From assembly GCA_947652735.1 (NCBI GenBank), contig CANTEG010000004.1, positions 124,001-188,000 of the forward strand: a stretch of DNA of 64,000 bases, read 5' to 3'. The DNA is from an uncultured Lachnospiraceae bacterium. Lineage in GTDB: Bacteria > Bacillota > Clostridia > Lachnospirales > Lachnospiraceae. Below, in pieces: positions 37,301 through 45,384 of the stretch. The notes beneath the pieces are model-generated. The model was not told where the DNA came from, made no database searches, and saw only the letters and a program-made list of their open reading frames with translations. The translations under genes and the position numbers were made by a program. The number at the start of each line of letters is the position of its first letter. Within the stretch, counting starts at the first letter, position 1.

Positions 37301-37702
37301 CAGCATGGAAGACTCCCTGCCTGCGTCCTTTGTAACCATTGCCATAATATCTACATCACCATTTAAAAGCTTTTGGTATATCTCATCCCAGCTTCCGTAT
37401 TCATACTCATAAATCCAGCCTGTATATTTTGCAATTTCCTGATAATACTCATATGAATATCCCTGCTTTCTCTCATTATCACTTACAACCTGACCAACAT
37501 TATCATGGTAATATCCAACACGTACAACCTTTCCTTCCGTGCCTGACTCATCATCCTTGGCATCCTCTGTTGCTACACTTTCTGCCTGTACGTTTTTACA
37601 AGGATATGAACAAACCAGCAAACAAACAACCAAAAAGGTTACTATGCTTTTTATATATATGTTGTTACATATTTTTCTTTTTCCAGTCTTCAGCAGTCTC
37701 AT
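34400..37702 (-). CDS. Hybrid histidine kinase with two periplasmic-binding-type sensor domains
   Basis: 1100 residues from ATG at 37702 (AAAGGAGG 6 bases upstream). Order: signal/helix (about 14-38), two SBP_bac_3-like domains (about 55-285 and 290-525; VRVGYYHDNVGQV and IRVGYLNEYMPFCDK open them), helix FDNIVLALALVIGFILLLIL, coiled coil, HisKA (SRMSHDIRTPMNAI), HATPase (DNGIGMSKE, GTGLGLSIV), then two receiver domains (Asp in AILDWKMPKMDG and in VFMDIQMPIMDG). It should sense small ligands such as amino acids outside the cell. It has no DNA-binding output; partners could be the HD-GYP regulator or others. It follows the second hybrid kinase by 43 bp. Confidence 0.92.
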   Translation of the reverse strand: MRLLKTGKRKICNNIYIKSIVTFLVVCLLVCSYPCKNVQAESVATEDAKDDESGTEGKVVRVGYYHDNVGQVVSDNERKQGYSYEYYQEIAKYTGWIYEYEYGSWDEIYQKLLNGDVDIMAMVTKDAGRESSMLFSEYPMGGETYYIYVPNDSPISLEGSPEVLDGKRIGVKNNTYMSKLVEKFAKENDITCETISYEGLEERKQAVENGELDGIVTVENDGMEGYSKVFNIGTYDYYFAVNRNRKDILQELNAAQREISSDFPFYISRLEDKYYNRSTVQRDLNEEEKKWLEEHNEIRVGYLNEYMPFCDKDEQSGEMTGILPELLDYLSEYMGTSFTSRSYDDYDVMIQALKDGELDLIFPTFGDLWYSEIQGYTQTISIVSTHVSVVYKGDYSKDIYERVAVYNGSPQQSFYLSVNYPDSEQYVYKSWKECLSAIQKGDVGCMLVNSDVIHRYLNEHDEFSDLHVAEMEEIIDFCFAVNRSNNTLYSIINKGVNNIDDALIRDSLVRNSYVEANYTLRDFLFDNIVLALALVIGFILLLILFFVMYRIRAKRDWEMLQKSYEREKMAQVALREAYEAASSANQAKSNFLSRMSHDIRTPMNAIIGMTSIAAAHMDDKERVKDCLEKITSSGKHLLTLINEVLDMSKIESGKMELAEEEFSLQELVDNMLNIVQPQIEAKNHEFKVYIKDIQHDDVIGDSLHIEQVFLNIMGNSIKYTPQGGKLNLYVTEKETNQQSVACYEFIFEDNGIGMSKEFIDHVFDPFSRENDTKDNNVQGTGLGLSIVLNIVRMMGGDIKVESEQGKGSKFIVTIYLQIQDDHTVSFKEYIKSPVLVVDDNKDACESTCMILDEMGIDSEWVLSGQEAVEKIKEACDKDKHYFAAILDWKMPKMDGVETIDAIREIVGDDIAIIIQSAYDWSEIEEKAKRAGVSGFISKPVFKSRLSYLFKRLINGDGDGSSSYKEIVGESRFDGKRILLVEDNEINAEIAKEILESMGLLVNHVWDGKEAVTELMETEPNHYDLVFMDIQMPIMDGYEAAKQIRATDDREDLKDIPIIALTANAFAEDVRFAMRAGMNHHIAKPLDIKQVIATLNKWLNV

Positions 37703-37745
37703 GTAATCCTCCTTTATAAGTAAAATACAATATAAAGTCAATGAA

Positions 37746-40556
37746 TCAGCCAAGAATGTTCGCCAATGCCGCAAACAGCTTTTTCACGTCAATCGGCTTG
37801 GCAATATGTCCGTTCATTCCACTCTTTAATGCATTTTCCTTATCTTCTTCAAACGCATTCGCTGTCATTGCCAAAATTGGTATAGCCGCCAGACATTTAT
37901 TATTCAATGCACGGATTTCCCTTGTCGCATCATAACCATTTTTTACAGGCATCTGCACGTCCATAAGTACAAGCTTATACTGTCCTGGTTCTGATGCTTT
38001 TATCATATCAACTGCAATTTGTCCATTATTTGCAATATCAATCTCAAATCCTGCATTCTCCAAAATTTCCTTAGCAATTTCCTGATTCAGCTCATTATCC
38101 TCTGCCAGCAAAATTCTGATTCCCTTAAACCGTTCTACATCATTTTCAGCATTCGGTGCTTGATTTTCTGTTGCACTGACATCTGAATAAAAACAATTTG
38201 AAATGCCATGTGCAGATTGCTCCTCCCCTGCCATATCATTCAGTCGGAACGTAAATGATATGGTGGTTTTGGTGCCGACTCCCTGTTCACTTTCCACAAC
38301 AATGGAGCCATTCATCATATCCACAATATTTTTTGTGATAGCCATACCGAGTCCTGTTCCCTGAATTCCGCTTATGGTTGTATTTTTTTCACGCTCAAAC
38401 GGTTCGAAAATACGGTTCAAATATTCCCTGCTCATACCAATTCCAGTATCCTCAACACAAAATTGATAACCGGCATATCCTGCACTTGCCCCTGTTTTTT
38501 CTTCTATACGCAGATGTACTGTGCCGCCCTGATTTGTATATTTAATGGAATTACTAATTATATTCAACAGAACCTGATTCAGTCTTAATTTGTCGCAATA
38601 CACCTCTCCATCCGATACTGCCGCAGTATCCACAATAAAGTTGAGACGTTTTTCATTTATATTTGGCTGGACAATATCACTTAACTCCTGTGCAATATCG
38701 ATTATGTTGCAGGACACTTCCTCAATCTGCATCTTTCCGCTCTCAATACGGCTCATATCCAACACATCATTGATAAGCTCCAGCAAATGATTTCCTGATG
38801 AAGTGATTTTCTCTAAATATTCCTGCACCTTTTCCTTGTCCCCAATGTGGTTGAGTGCAAGTGAAGTAAAGCCCACAATTGCATTCATAGGTGTTCTTAT
38901 GTCATGTGACATATTTGACAAAAATGCACTTTTTGCCTTGTTCGCCATATTTGCCTGCGCCAAAGCATTTTCCAGAAGCTTTTTTTGCTCCATTTCATTT
39001 CGTATTTCCTCGTCAACATTACGGATACCAAGAACAATGCTGTGGCTATCCTCACCCTGTCCTGCACGAACCACCTTGATTTCATGGTATTTTATTTCAC
39101 CATTTACAAGTGCACGGTAATTTACACTGAATGTTTTTCGTCTTTCCAGTTCTTTTTTAATATTTTCCTTTGAACATACCTGCAAAAGCAATTCTCTGTC
39201 ATCCGCATGGACGAAGTTTTCAATATAACTGCCCATGCTTTCCTTTAATGAAATATCATCTGTAAAGTCACTTCCAAATGCGTATTTACTCTCCTCATCC
39301 ACTCTTAAAATCGTGCCCGCTTCCGTGTCAAGAGCGAAGTACAATACCAGTTTAAAATCTATACTAAGAGCCTTGACAAGCTCTCTCTGGTGTCGTTCAT
39401 TTTCTTCTTCTTTCAGCTTTTGTGCCGTTACATCCAAGAGAAAACGACGGTAAAACATTTCCCCATTTTCTTCCAGCAGTTCAATATTTCCCATAACATG
39501 AAGGATTTCTCCCGCCTTATGTAATACCCGATACTCTATGCTTACACTGTCCCCCGCCTTTTTAAGCTTACTCATACAGTCCCGAAGAATCGGTTTATCC
39601 TCATCCATAACTGTGGACGCTACCATTTGAAATCCATCGGACACAAGCTCACTCAAAGTTTCATATCCAAGAATGTTTAGTGCCGCCTGATTGATACTTA
39701 ATATACGCGAGCCATCTACCGTGTGATAAATAACGCCGCACTCCAATGTATTGAAAATCGTTTCCAGCGTATGGTTCTTTTTTACAATTTCTTCCTCATA
39801 AGCACGCTCCTGTGTAATATCGATACCGACCCCGGATGTTCCCATTACACTTCCGTCCCAATCATACAAAGGGGCCTTGTAGGTTGTCATAAGCCGCATA
39901 TCATCCCCTGTTTTCACAGTTTCTTCGGATACGCACACAGTTTGTTTTTCCATTACCTCCCTGTCCGACGCCATGCAGTCATTTCCTTCATTTTCAGGGT
40001 CATCCGGCTCCACATCCCAAATATAATAGTGGTCCCTGCCCTCTACCTGCTCCCTTGTTTTATTTACAGTCTTGCAGAAACTGTCATTGACCTTCTTATG
40101 TATTCCCTCTTTATCCTTATACCAAATCAAATTCGGCACACTGTTAATCGTTGCCTCCAAATATTGATTTGTCTGCCAAAAGTCCGTACTCATTTTATAA
40201 GTCTGCTGCCATCTTACAAAACGGAATTCTGCTTCTTCCCCTGTCATTGGAAGTGTCCATATATCCGTAACCGATGATATGCTGTCTGACAAATCATGAA
40301 TCATAGTTTTATCCGCCAATAAAATAAGCTGCGTGCTTTCGCTTTTATTTTTTATAAAACTTCGCACTGCATCACAATCAGTCATATTCTGCATATTTAC
40401 AAAAACAACGTCTGCATCCGCCAATAATTTTTCATCCAATATCCTGTTTTCAACAAAATTGTGGGTAAAATGTTCCAGTGGTTTAATTTTCTTAATAACA
40501 TCAAATGACGTACACGAATCACCTATTAAAAATATACAAAGCCGACAATTATACAT
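37746..40556 (-). CDS. Cytoplasmic PAS hybrid histidine kinase
   Basis: 936 residues without membrane helices. An N-terminal receiver-like domain (about 1-125) lacks a clear phospho-acceptor Asp. Three PAS-type domains follow (about 130-255 with NLIWYKDKEGIHKKVNDSF, 265-385, and 395-515), then HisKA (SNMSHDIRTPMNAI), HATPase (DTGIGMSREY, GTGLGMAITK) and one receiver (ILLAEDNELNQEIA, Asp in LVLMDVQMPVKNG, HIAKPID). AGGAGG lies 11 bases before the ATG and a good promoter is at 40641-40669. It is first in a two-gene operon with the transmembrane hybrid kinase, so the two may cross-talk. Confidence 0.92.
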   Translation of the reverse strand: MYNCRLCIFLIGDSCTSFDVIKKIKPLEHFTHNFVENRILDEKLLADADVVFVNMQNMTDCDAVRSFIKNKSESTQLILLADKTMIHDLSDSISSVTDIWTLPMTGEEAEFRFVRWQQTYKMSTDFWQTNQYLEATINSVPNLIWYKDKEGIHKKVNDSFCKTVNKTREQVEGRDHYYIWDVEPDDPENEGNDCMASDREVMEKQTVCVSEETVKTGDDMRLMTTYKAPLYDWDGSVMGTSGVGIDITQERAYEEEIVKKNHTLETIFNTLECGVIYHTVDGSRILSINQAALNILGYETLSELVSDGFQMVASTVMDEDKPILRDCMSKLKKAGDSVSIEYRVLHKAGEILHVMGNIELLEENGEMFYRRFLLDVTAQKLKEEENERHQRELVKALSIDFKLVLYFALDTEAGTILRVDEESKYAFGSDFTDDISLKESMGSYIENFVHADDRELLLQVCSKENIKKELERRKTFSVNYRALVNGEIKYHEIKVVRAGQGEDSHSIVLGIRNVDEEIRNEMEQKKLLENALAQANMANKAKSAFLSNMSHDIRTPMNAIVGFTSLALNHIGDKEKVQEYLEKITSSGNHLLELINDVLDMSRIESGKMQIEEVSCNIIDIAQELSDIVQPNINEKRLNFIVDTAAVSDGEVYCDKLRLNQVLLNIISNSIKYTNQGGTVHLRIEEKTGASAGYAGYQFCVEDTGIGMSREYLNRIFEPFEREKNTTISGIQGTGLGMAITKNIVDMMNGSIVVESEQGVGTKTTISFTFRLNDMAGEEQSAHGISNCFYSDVSATENQAPNAENDVERFKGIRILLAEDNELNQEIAKEILENAGFEIDIANNGQIAVDMIKASEPGQYKLVLMDVQMPVKNGYDATREIRALNNKCLAAIPILAMTANAFEEDKENALKSGMNGHIAKPIDVKKLFAALANILG

Positions 40557-40640
40557 AACCCCAAATGCCTCCTATATCTTACTGTAAATAACTCATATAT
40601 CTTAAATTTCTGTCTTTCAGATAAAAGAACCCATAATGAT

Positions 40641-40669
40641 ATATTAACAATTGGAAAAATCCCTGTCAA
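40641..40669 (-). promoter_or_regulatory. SigA-type promoter of the hybrid kinase operon
   Basis: Minus strand: -35 TTGACA (40664-40669), 17-base spacer, -10 TAATAT (40641-40646), about 85 bp before the ATG. Confidence 0.6.
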
Positions 40670-40712
40670 CAGTTTGATTAATGCAATGGGTATATTTTGG
40701 GGCTGAGTTGTG

Positions 40713-41291
40713 TCAAATATTTTGTTGCCTGCACAGCCTTATAAAATTTTCGTGAATTCTAGTGTCATCATTTAGTTCCGGATGAAAGGATAATGCAATC
40801 TGATTTTTATACTGCACAGCCACAATGCGGTCATCCACCGAAGCAAGAACCAAAGTGCCCGCACCTGCTACCGTCACAAAGGGAGCACGTATAAATGTCA
40901 TTGGAACATTGCCCAAAACATCATATGCACTTTCCGTGTAAAAGCTGCCAAGCTGCCTGCCATAGGCATTTCTTCTTACGGTGATTGGCATTGTTGCAAA
41001 ATATGTCTGCTCCTGTCCTTCAATTTTCCCAGCCAGCAAAATCATACCTGCACATGTTGCAAGAACAGGCATACCATCATTTATCATGCCAAGCATTGGT
41101 TCATACAAGCCAAGCTCCCTAAGCAGCTTTCCCTGAACGGTACTCTCCCCACCAGGGAGAATAAGACCGTCAAACGGTTCCTCTATATCCTCCTTGCAAC
41201 GGATTTCCTTACACACGACTCCAAGCCCCTTTAGTATCGCCTCATGTTCAACAAACGCACCCTGTACAGCTAAAATACCTATCTTCATCAT
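40713..41291 (-). CDS. pdxT: Pyridoxal 5'-phosphate synthase glutaminase subunit PdxT
   Basis: 192 residues, class-I glutaminase: [22 protein letters not shown], nucleophile Cys in [12 protein letters not shown], and His/Glu in [10 protein letters not shown]. It releases ammonia from glutamine and passes it to PdxS in the 12+12 synthase complex that makes vitamin B6 from ribose 5-phosphate, glyceraldehyde 3-phosphate and glutamine. The start overlaps the pdxS stop by 4 bases, so translation is coupled. Confidence 0.96.
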   Translation of the reverse strand: MMKIGILAVQGAFVEHEAILKGLGVVCKEIRCKEDIEEPFDGLILPGGESTVQGKLLRELGLYEPMLGMINDGMPVLATCAGMILLAGKIEGQEQTYFATMPITVRRNAYGRQLGSFYTESAYDVLGNVPMTFIRAPFVTVAGAGTLVLASVDDRIVAVQYKNQIALSFHPELNDDTRIHENFIRLCRQQNI

Positions 41292-42160
41292 TTGCCCCTC
41301 TCTGCCATAAGAAGCTGGATTTCCTGTTCGTTGATGCCCACCATAGCCTCCCCAATATCCGCTGATAATTCTGCAATCATTTTGGCATCCCTGTAATTTG
41401 TAACCGCCTGGACAATTGCATTTGCCCGTTTTTCAGGATTTCCCGATTTGAAAATACCTGAACCGACAAATACCCCCTCCGCACCAAGCTGCATCATAAG
41501 TGCAGCATCAGCAGGTGTTGCAACTCCTCCTGCCGCAAAGTTCACAACAGGAAGCCTTCCGTTTTCATGTACATAGCTTACAAGCTCATATGGCACCTTA
41601 AGCTCCTTTGCCTCCTCAAACAGCTCATCCTCACGCATAGATGTAATTTTTTGTATGGCACTGTTCATCATTCTCATATGACGTACCGCCTGAACAATAT
41701 CTCCTGTTCCCGGCTCTCCCTTTGTACGAATCATAGCAGCACCCTCATTAATTCTGCGCAGCGCCTCTCCCAAATCCCTTGCACCACACACAAAAGGAAC
41801 CTGAAACTCCCTCTTATTTATGTGATATATATCATCAGCAGGCGACAGTACCTCGCTCTCATCAATGTAGTCAATTTCAATTGCCTGAAGCACCTGTGCC
41901 TCAACAAAATGTCCTATCCTGCATTTTGCCATAACAGGAATGGAAACTGCCTCCTGAATTCCACGTATCATTTTCGGGTCACTCATCCTTGATACCCCAC
42001 CTGCCGCACGTATATCGGCAGGAATACGCTCTAATGCCATAACCGCACAAGCTCCCGCATTTTCTGCAATTTTTGCCTGTTCAGGGGTTGTTACATCCAT
42101 AATTACCCCACCCTTTAACATTTGTGCAAGCTGTTTGTTTAATTCGTATCTGTTTTCCAT
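41288..42160 (-). CDS. pdxS: Pyridoxal 5'-phosphate synthase lyase subunit PdxS
   Basis: 290 residues, complete PdxS barrel: [52 protein letters not shown] (first catalytic Lys region), [38 protein letters not shown] (second Lys) and [14 protein letters not shown]. The ribosome binding site AGGAGG precedes ATG by about 10 bases. Forms the PLP synthase with PdxT directly downstream. No PdxR-type regulator is nearby. Confidence 0.97.
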   Translation of the reverse strand: MENRYELNKQLAQMLKGGVIMDVTTPEQAKIAENAGACAVMALERIPADIRAAGGVSRMSDPKMIRGIQEAVSIPVMAKCRIGHFVEAQVLQAIEIDYIDESEVLSPADDIYHINKREFQVPFVCGARDLGEALRRINEGAAMIRTKGEPGTGDIVQAVRHMRMMNSAIQKITSMREDELFEEAKELKVPYELVSYVHENGRLPVVNFAAGGVATPADAALMMQLGAEGVFVGSGIFKSGNPEKRANAIVQAVTNYRDAKMIAELSADIGEAMVGINEQEIQLLMAERGK

Positions 42161-42263
42161 AAAAAATCGGACCTCCTAGTCTCTTTATAATATAGTGAAA
42201 CCAGTATAGTCCGATTGTGGCATTATTAAAATATCCATTTTATATAATTTTATTATGGTCAGT

Positions 42264-43547
42264 TTACAAGACAGCTTTAAAACCGTTCTCCAAATCTGCT
42301 AATATATCATCAATGTGCTCTGTTCCTATGGACAGTCGTATGGTGTTAGGCTTAATTCCCTGATCCGCAAGTTCCTCTTCATTAAGCTGGGAATGGGTGG
42401 TTGTAGCAGGATGAATCACCAGACTCTTTACATCAGCCACATTTGCAAGCAGTGAGAAAATTTTCAAATTGTCAATAAATTTGTGAGCTTCCTCCTGACC
42501 GCCCTTAATTTCAAATGTAAATATGGATGCCCCACCGTTCGGGAAGTATTTTTCATATAATGCATGGTTCGGATGGGACGCAATCGATGGATGGTTGACA
42601 TGCTCCACCTGCGGATGCTTTTCCAAAAACTCCACAACCTTCTTTGTATTTTCTGCATGACGCTCCAATCTCAGTGAAAGTGTCTCCACGCCCTGAAGAA
42701 GCAAAAATGCATTAAATGGTGATATTGCCGCACCTGTATCCCGAAGCAGAATAGCACGAATATATGTAACAAATGCAGCAGGACCTGCCGCGTCCACAAA
42801 TGATACACCGTGGTAGCTTGGATTTGCCTCTGCTATTGGTCCATATTTTCCACTTGCTTTCCAGTCAAATTTTCCCGAATCAACAATAATTCCACCTAAT
42901 GTTGTGCCGTGTCCGCCAATAAACTTTGTGGCAGAATGCACAACAATATCTGCTCCATGCTCAATCGGACGGATTAAATACGGTGTTCCGAATGTATTGT
43001 CAATCACAAGCGGCAGTCCGTTTTGATGGGCAATTTCCGCAATTGCATCAATGTCAGGAATATCGCTGTTTGGATTTCCCAAAGTTTCCAGATAGATTGC
43101 CTTTGTATTTGGCAAAATTGCCGCCTTTACCGCCTCAAGGTCATGTACATCCACAAATGTGGTTGATACACCATACTGTGGCAGTGTGTGTGCAAGCAGA
43201 TTATAACTTCCACCGTAAATTGTTTTCTGTGATACAATGTGATCGCCTGCCTGTGCCAATGCCTGAATTGTATATGTAATGGCCGCTGCCCCTGAGGCAA
43301 GTGCCAGTGCTGCCACGCCGCCCTCAAGTGCCGCCAGTCTCTTTTCCAAAACATCCTGTGTAGAATTTGTAAGTCTTCCGTAAATATTTCCCGCATCAGA
43401 AAGATTAAATCTTGCTGCCGCGTGAGCAGAATTCTTAAATACATAGGAAGTGGTCTGGTAAATCGGTACTGCACGTGCGTCCGTTGCCGGATCCGGTTCT
43501 TCCTGTCCCACATGTAACTGAAGTGTCTCAAATTTGTAATTACTCAT
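42264..43547 (-). CDS. O-acetylhomoserine sulfhydrylase (Cys/Met metabolism PLP enzyme)
   Basis: 427 residues from ATG at 43547 (AAGAGG 9 bases upstream). Features: FETLQLHVGQEEPDPATDAR and TTSYVF, the hallmark N-terminus of O-acetylhomoserine sulfhydrylases; PLP-binding Lys in HSATKFIGGHGTTLGG; length and RLSIGTEHIDDILADL at the end. The enzyme makes homocysteine (or methionine) from O-acetylhomoserine and sulfide (or methanethiol). Cystathionine gamma-synthase-like relatives are shorter. No SAM riboswitch was seen in the 100-bp leader. Monocistronic; cysK lies 19 kb away. Confidence 0.92.
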   Translation of the reverse strand: MSNYKFETLQLHVGQEEPDPATDARAVPIYQTTSYVFKNSAHAAARFNLSDAGNIYGRLTNSTQDVLEKRLAALEGGVAALALASGAAAITYTIQALAQAGDHIVSQKTIYGGSYNLLAHTLPQYGVSTTFVDVHDLEAVKAAILPNTKAIYLETLGNPNSDIPDIDAIAEIAHQNGLPLVIDNTFGTPYLIRPIEHGADIVVHSATKFIGGHGTTLGGIIVDSGKFDWKASGKYGPIAEANPSYHGVSFVDAAGPAAFVTYIRAILLRDTGAAISPFNAFLLLQGVETLSLRLERHAENTKKVVEFLEKHPQVEHVNHPSIASHPNHALYEKYFPNGGASIFTFEIKGGQEEAHKFIDNLKIFSLLANVADVKSLVIHPATTTHSQLNEEELADQGIKPNTIRLSIGTEHIDDILADLENGFKAVL

Positions 43548-43687
43548 AACGGTTTCCTCTTTTCTTACAATATTTTCCTGTTGATTTCTAAAATCTATTT
43601 TCATACTATCATAATAGGTTTATAATGTCAACTAAAATATGACAATTATTGGTGAATACTTATGTCGTTACATTTCAACCTTTTTCT

Positions 43688-44683
43688 TTACAACGAAAAG
43701 ATAAGCTCTATCCCAAACCCGGTTTCGTATGGTATGTATTTATCCAAACCAAGCTGCACGCATATTTTTTCCGCATACTGACGAACCAGATAAAGCCCCA
43801 TTCCCGTAGCCTTTTGCCTGTTTGGGTGTCCGCCCGTAAAGCCCTTGTCAAATATAAACGGAGTATCCTCAGGCGGCACGCCCTCGCCGTTGTTGTAAAT
43901 GCCAAGGTGCACCTTATCTTCCACACCATTTAACGAGATAAACAGTTCCCCCTCTTTTTCATCAGCATATTTAACCGCGTTATCTATAAGCTGTGACAGC
44001 ATAAAGAAAACAATCTTTCTGTCAGATACTACCTCAATCGGAGCTATCCCCGTATTGACCTTTATTTTTTTCTCCTCAAAAAATGGCTGATATTCCTGCA
44101 ACACTTCCATTATGCATCCATCCAATGAAAATTTGGAAAATTTAATGTCTGTGTGGTCTGTCTGCAACCTTGCATAAAACAATATTCTTTCCACATCTTC
44201 ATTTAACTGATGCGAAATATAATTCATCCGTGCATACACATATGGTGACATTTCATCCATATGATTATCAAGAACAAGCGTAGACAAGGCTAAGGGAGTT
44301 TTTGCCTCATGTACCCATGACTCAATATATTCACGATAAGACGCAAGCTCCACCGTTTTTTCATTAATCATGGCCGACTGCTCCACAAGCTTTTTATAAG
44401 CCATATCAATTACTGAACTTTCTCCAAGTCTTGTCACAAGCTCGTCCCTTACCCGTTCAGTTGGCGTATCCAAAAACTGCATCAGAATACGTTCGGTCTT
44501 TTGTCTGCGGTAGTAGTCCATGAAAATACCCATAACACACACTAACAACGTAAACAAAATAATAAACGGCACCATGTATTTCATTGCCTCACGCCGCATA
44601 ATCCAGATAACGAAAATAAATCCTAAATCTGTCAGTAAAAGCAACCCTATCCAATTTCCTGCCTGTTTTAAGTATCTTTTCAT
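43688..44683 (-). CDS. BceS-like intramembrane-sensing histidine kinase
   Basis: 331 residues: two close membrane helices (about 12-30 and 37-58) with almost no outer loop, then HisKA with ESWVHEAKTPLALSTLVL, and HATPase with LIDNAVKYA and GMGLYLVRQYAEKI. This is the BceS/GraS class, which senses peptide antibiotics through the flux of the associated ABC transporter. It is last in a leftward operon ATPase-permease-regulator-kinase. Confidence 0.92.
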   Translation of the reverse strand: MKRYLKQAGNWIGLLLLTDLGFIFVIWIMRREAMKYMVPFIILFTLLVCVMGIFMDYYRRQKTERILMQFLDTPTERVRDELVTRLGESSVIDMAYKKLVEQSAMINEKTVELASYREYIESWVHEAKTPLALSTLVLDNHMDEMSPYVYARMNYISHQLNEDVERILFYARLQTDHTDIKFSKFSLDGCIMEVLQEYQPFFEEKKIKVNTGIAPIEVVSDRKIVFFMLSQLIDNAVKYADEKEGELFISLNGVEDKVHLGIYNNGEGVPPEDTPFIFDKGFTGGHPNRQKATGMGLYLVRQYAEKICVQLGLDKYIPYETGFGIELIFSL

Positions 44684-44701
44684 GTCCTGTTTTCCTTCTT
44701 C

Positions 44702-45370
44702 TTAAACATCTTTCAGGACATATCCCTGTCCCCGCTTATTTAATATGATATCGCCTAAGTTTATCTGTGACAGACTTTTTCTCAATCTGCTCATATTGAC
44801 CTGTAATATATTTTCATCAACAAATTCGTCCGTTCCCCATACAGCAGCAAATAGTTCTCCCTTGCCCACCACGGCAGGGTAACATTCCATCAGTATTTGC
44901 AGGATTTTCCCCTCCGTCTCCGCAAGAACCACATGCGCATCTTGGAACATAAGCTTGTATGTGTCCACATCAAGGGACAAAGAACCCACCTTGAGCATTC
45001 CCTTCAGATTATCGTATGTTTTCAGCAGCCGCTCCACCCTTGCCAACAAACGGTCAGGGTGGCACGGCTTTGTTAAAAAGTCATCGGCTCCAAGTCCAAG
45101 TGCAGTAAGCTCATCCGAAAGGGTATCTCTGGCCGTCAAAATCAGGATTGGAAAGGATGCCCTTGCCTTGAGATTTTTGCACAGCTCATACCCTGACTTA
45201 CCTGGCAAATTAACATCCAATATGACAAGCTGTGGTTTCCGTTCATATAGTTCTTCCTCCACATGCTCAAAGGATGTTATCCCATAAACTGGGTACCCCG
45301 CCTTTTTAAATACATGTATCAGTTCATCACGTAAATAACTATCATCCTCAACAACAACAATCTCAAACAC
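44702..45370 (-). CDS. BceR-like OmpR-family response regulator
   Basis: 222 residues: receiver with VVVEDDSYLRDEL, Asp in LVILDVNLPGKSG and Lys in DDFLTKPCHPD; C-terminal winged helix with NMSRLRKSLSQI and NKRGQGYVL. It is 18 bp upstream of the kinase and 14 bp downstream of the permease. It probably activates its own operon by binding the dyad at 48248-48264. Confidence 0.93.
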   Translation of the reverse strand: MFEIVVVEDDSYLRDELIHVFKKAGYPVYGITSFEHVEEELYERKPQLVILDVNLPGKSGYELCKNLKARASFPILILTARDTLSDELTALGLGADDFLTKPCHPDRLLARVERLLKTYDNLKGMLKVGSLSLDVDTYKLMFQDAHVVLAETEGKILQILMECYPAVVGKGELFAAVWGTDEFVDENILQVNMSRLRKSLSQINLGDIILNKRGQGYVLKDV

Positions 45371-45384
45371 AACATACCTCCTGT

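Noticed and set aside
43548-43687. SAM riboswitch or T-box before the O-acetylhomoserine sulfhydrylase gene
   Set aside because: The space to the neighbouring kinase is too short and contains no paired conserved stems or specifier loop.
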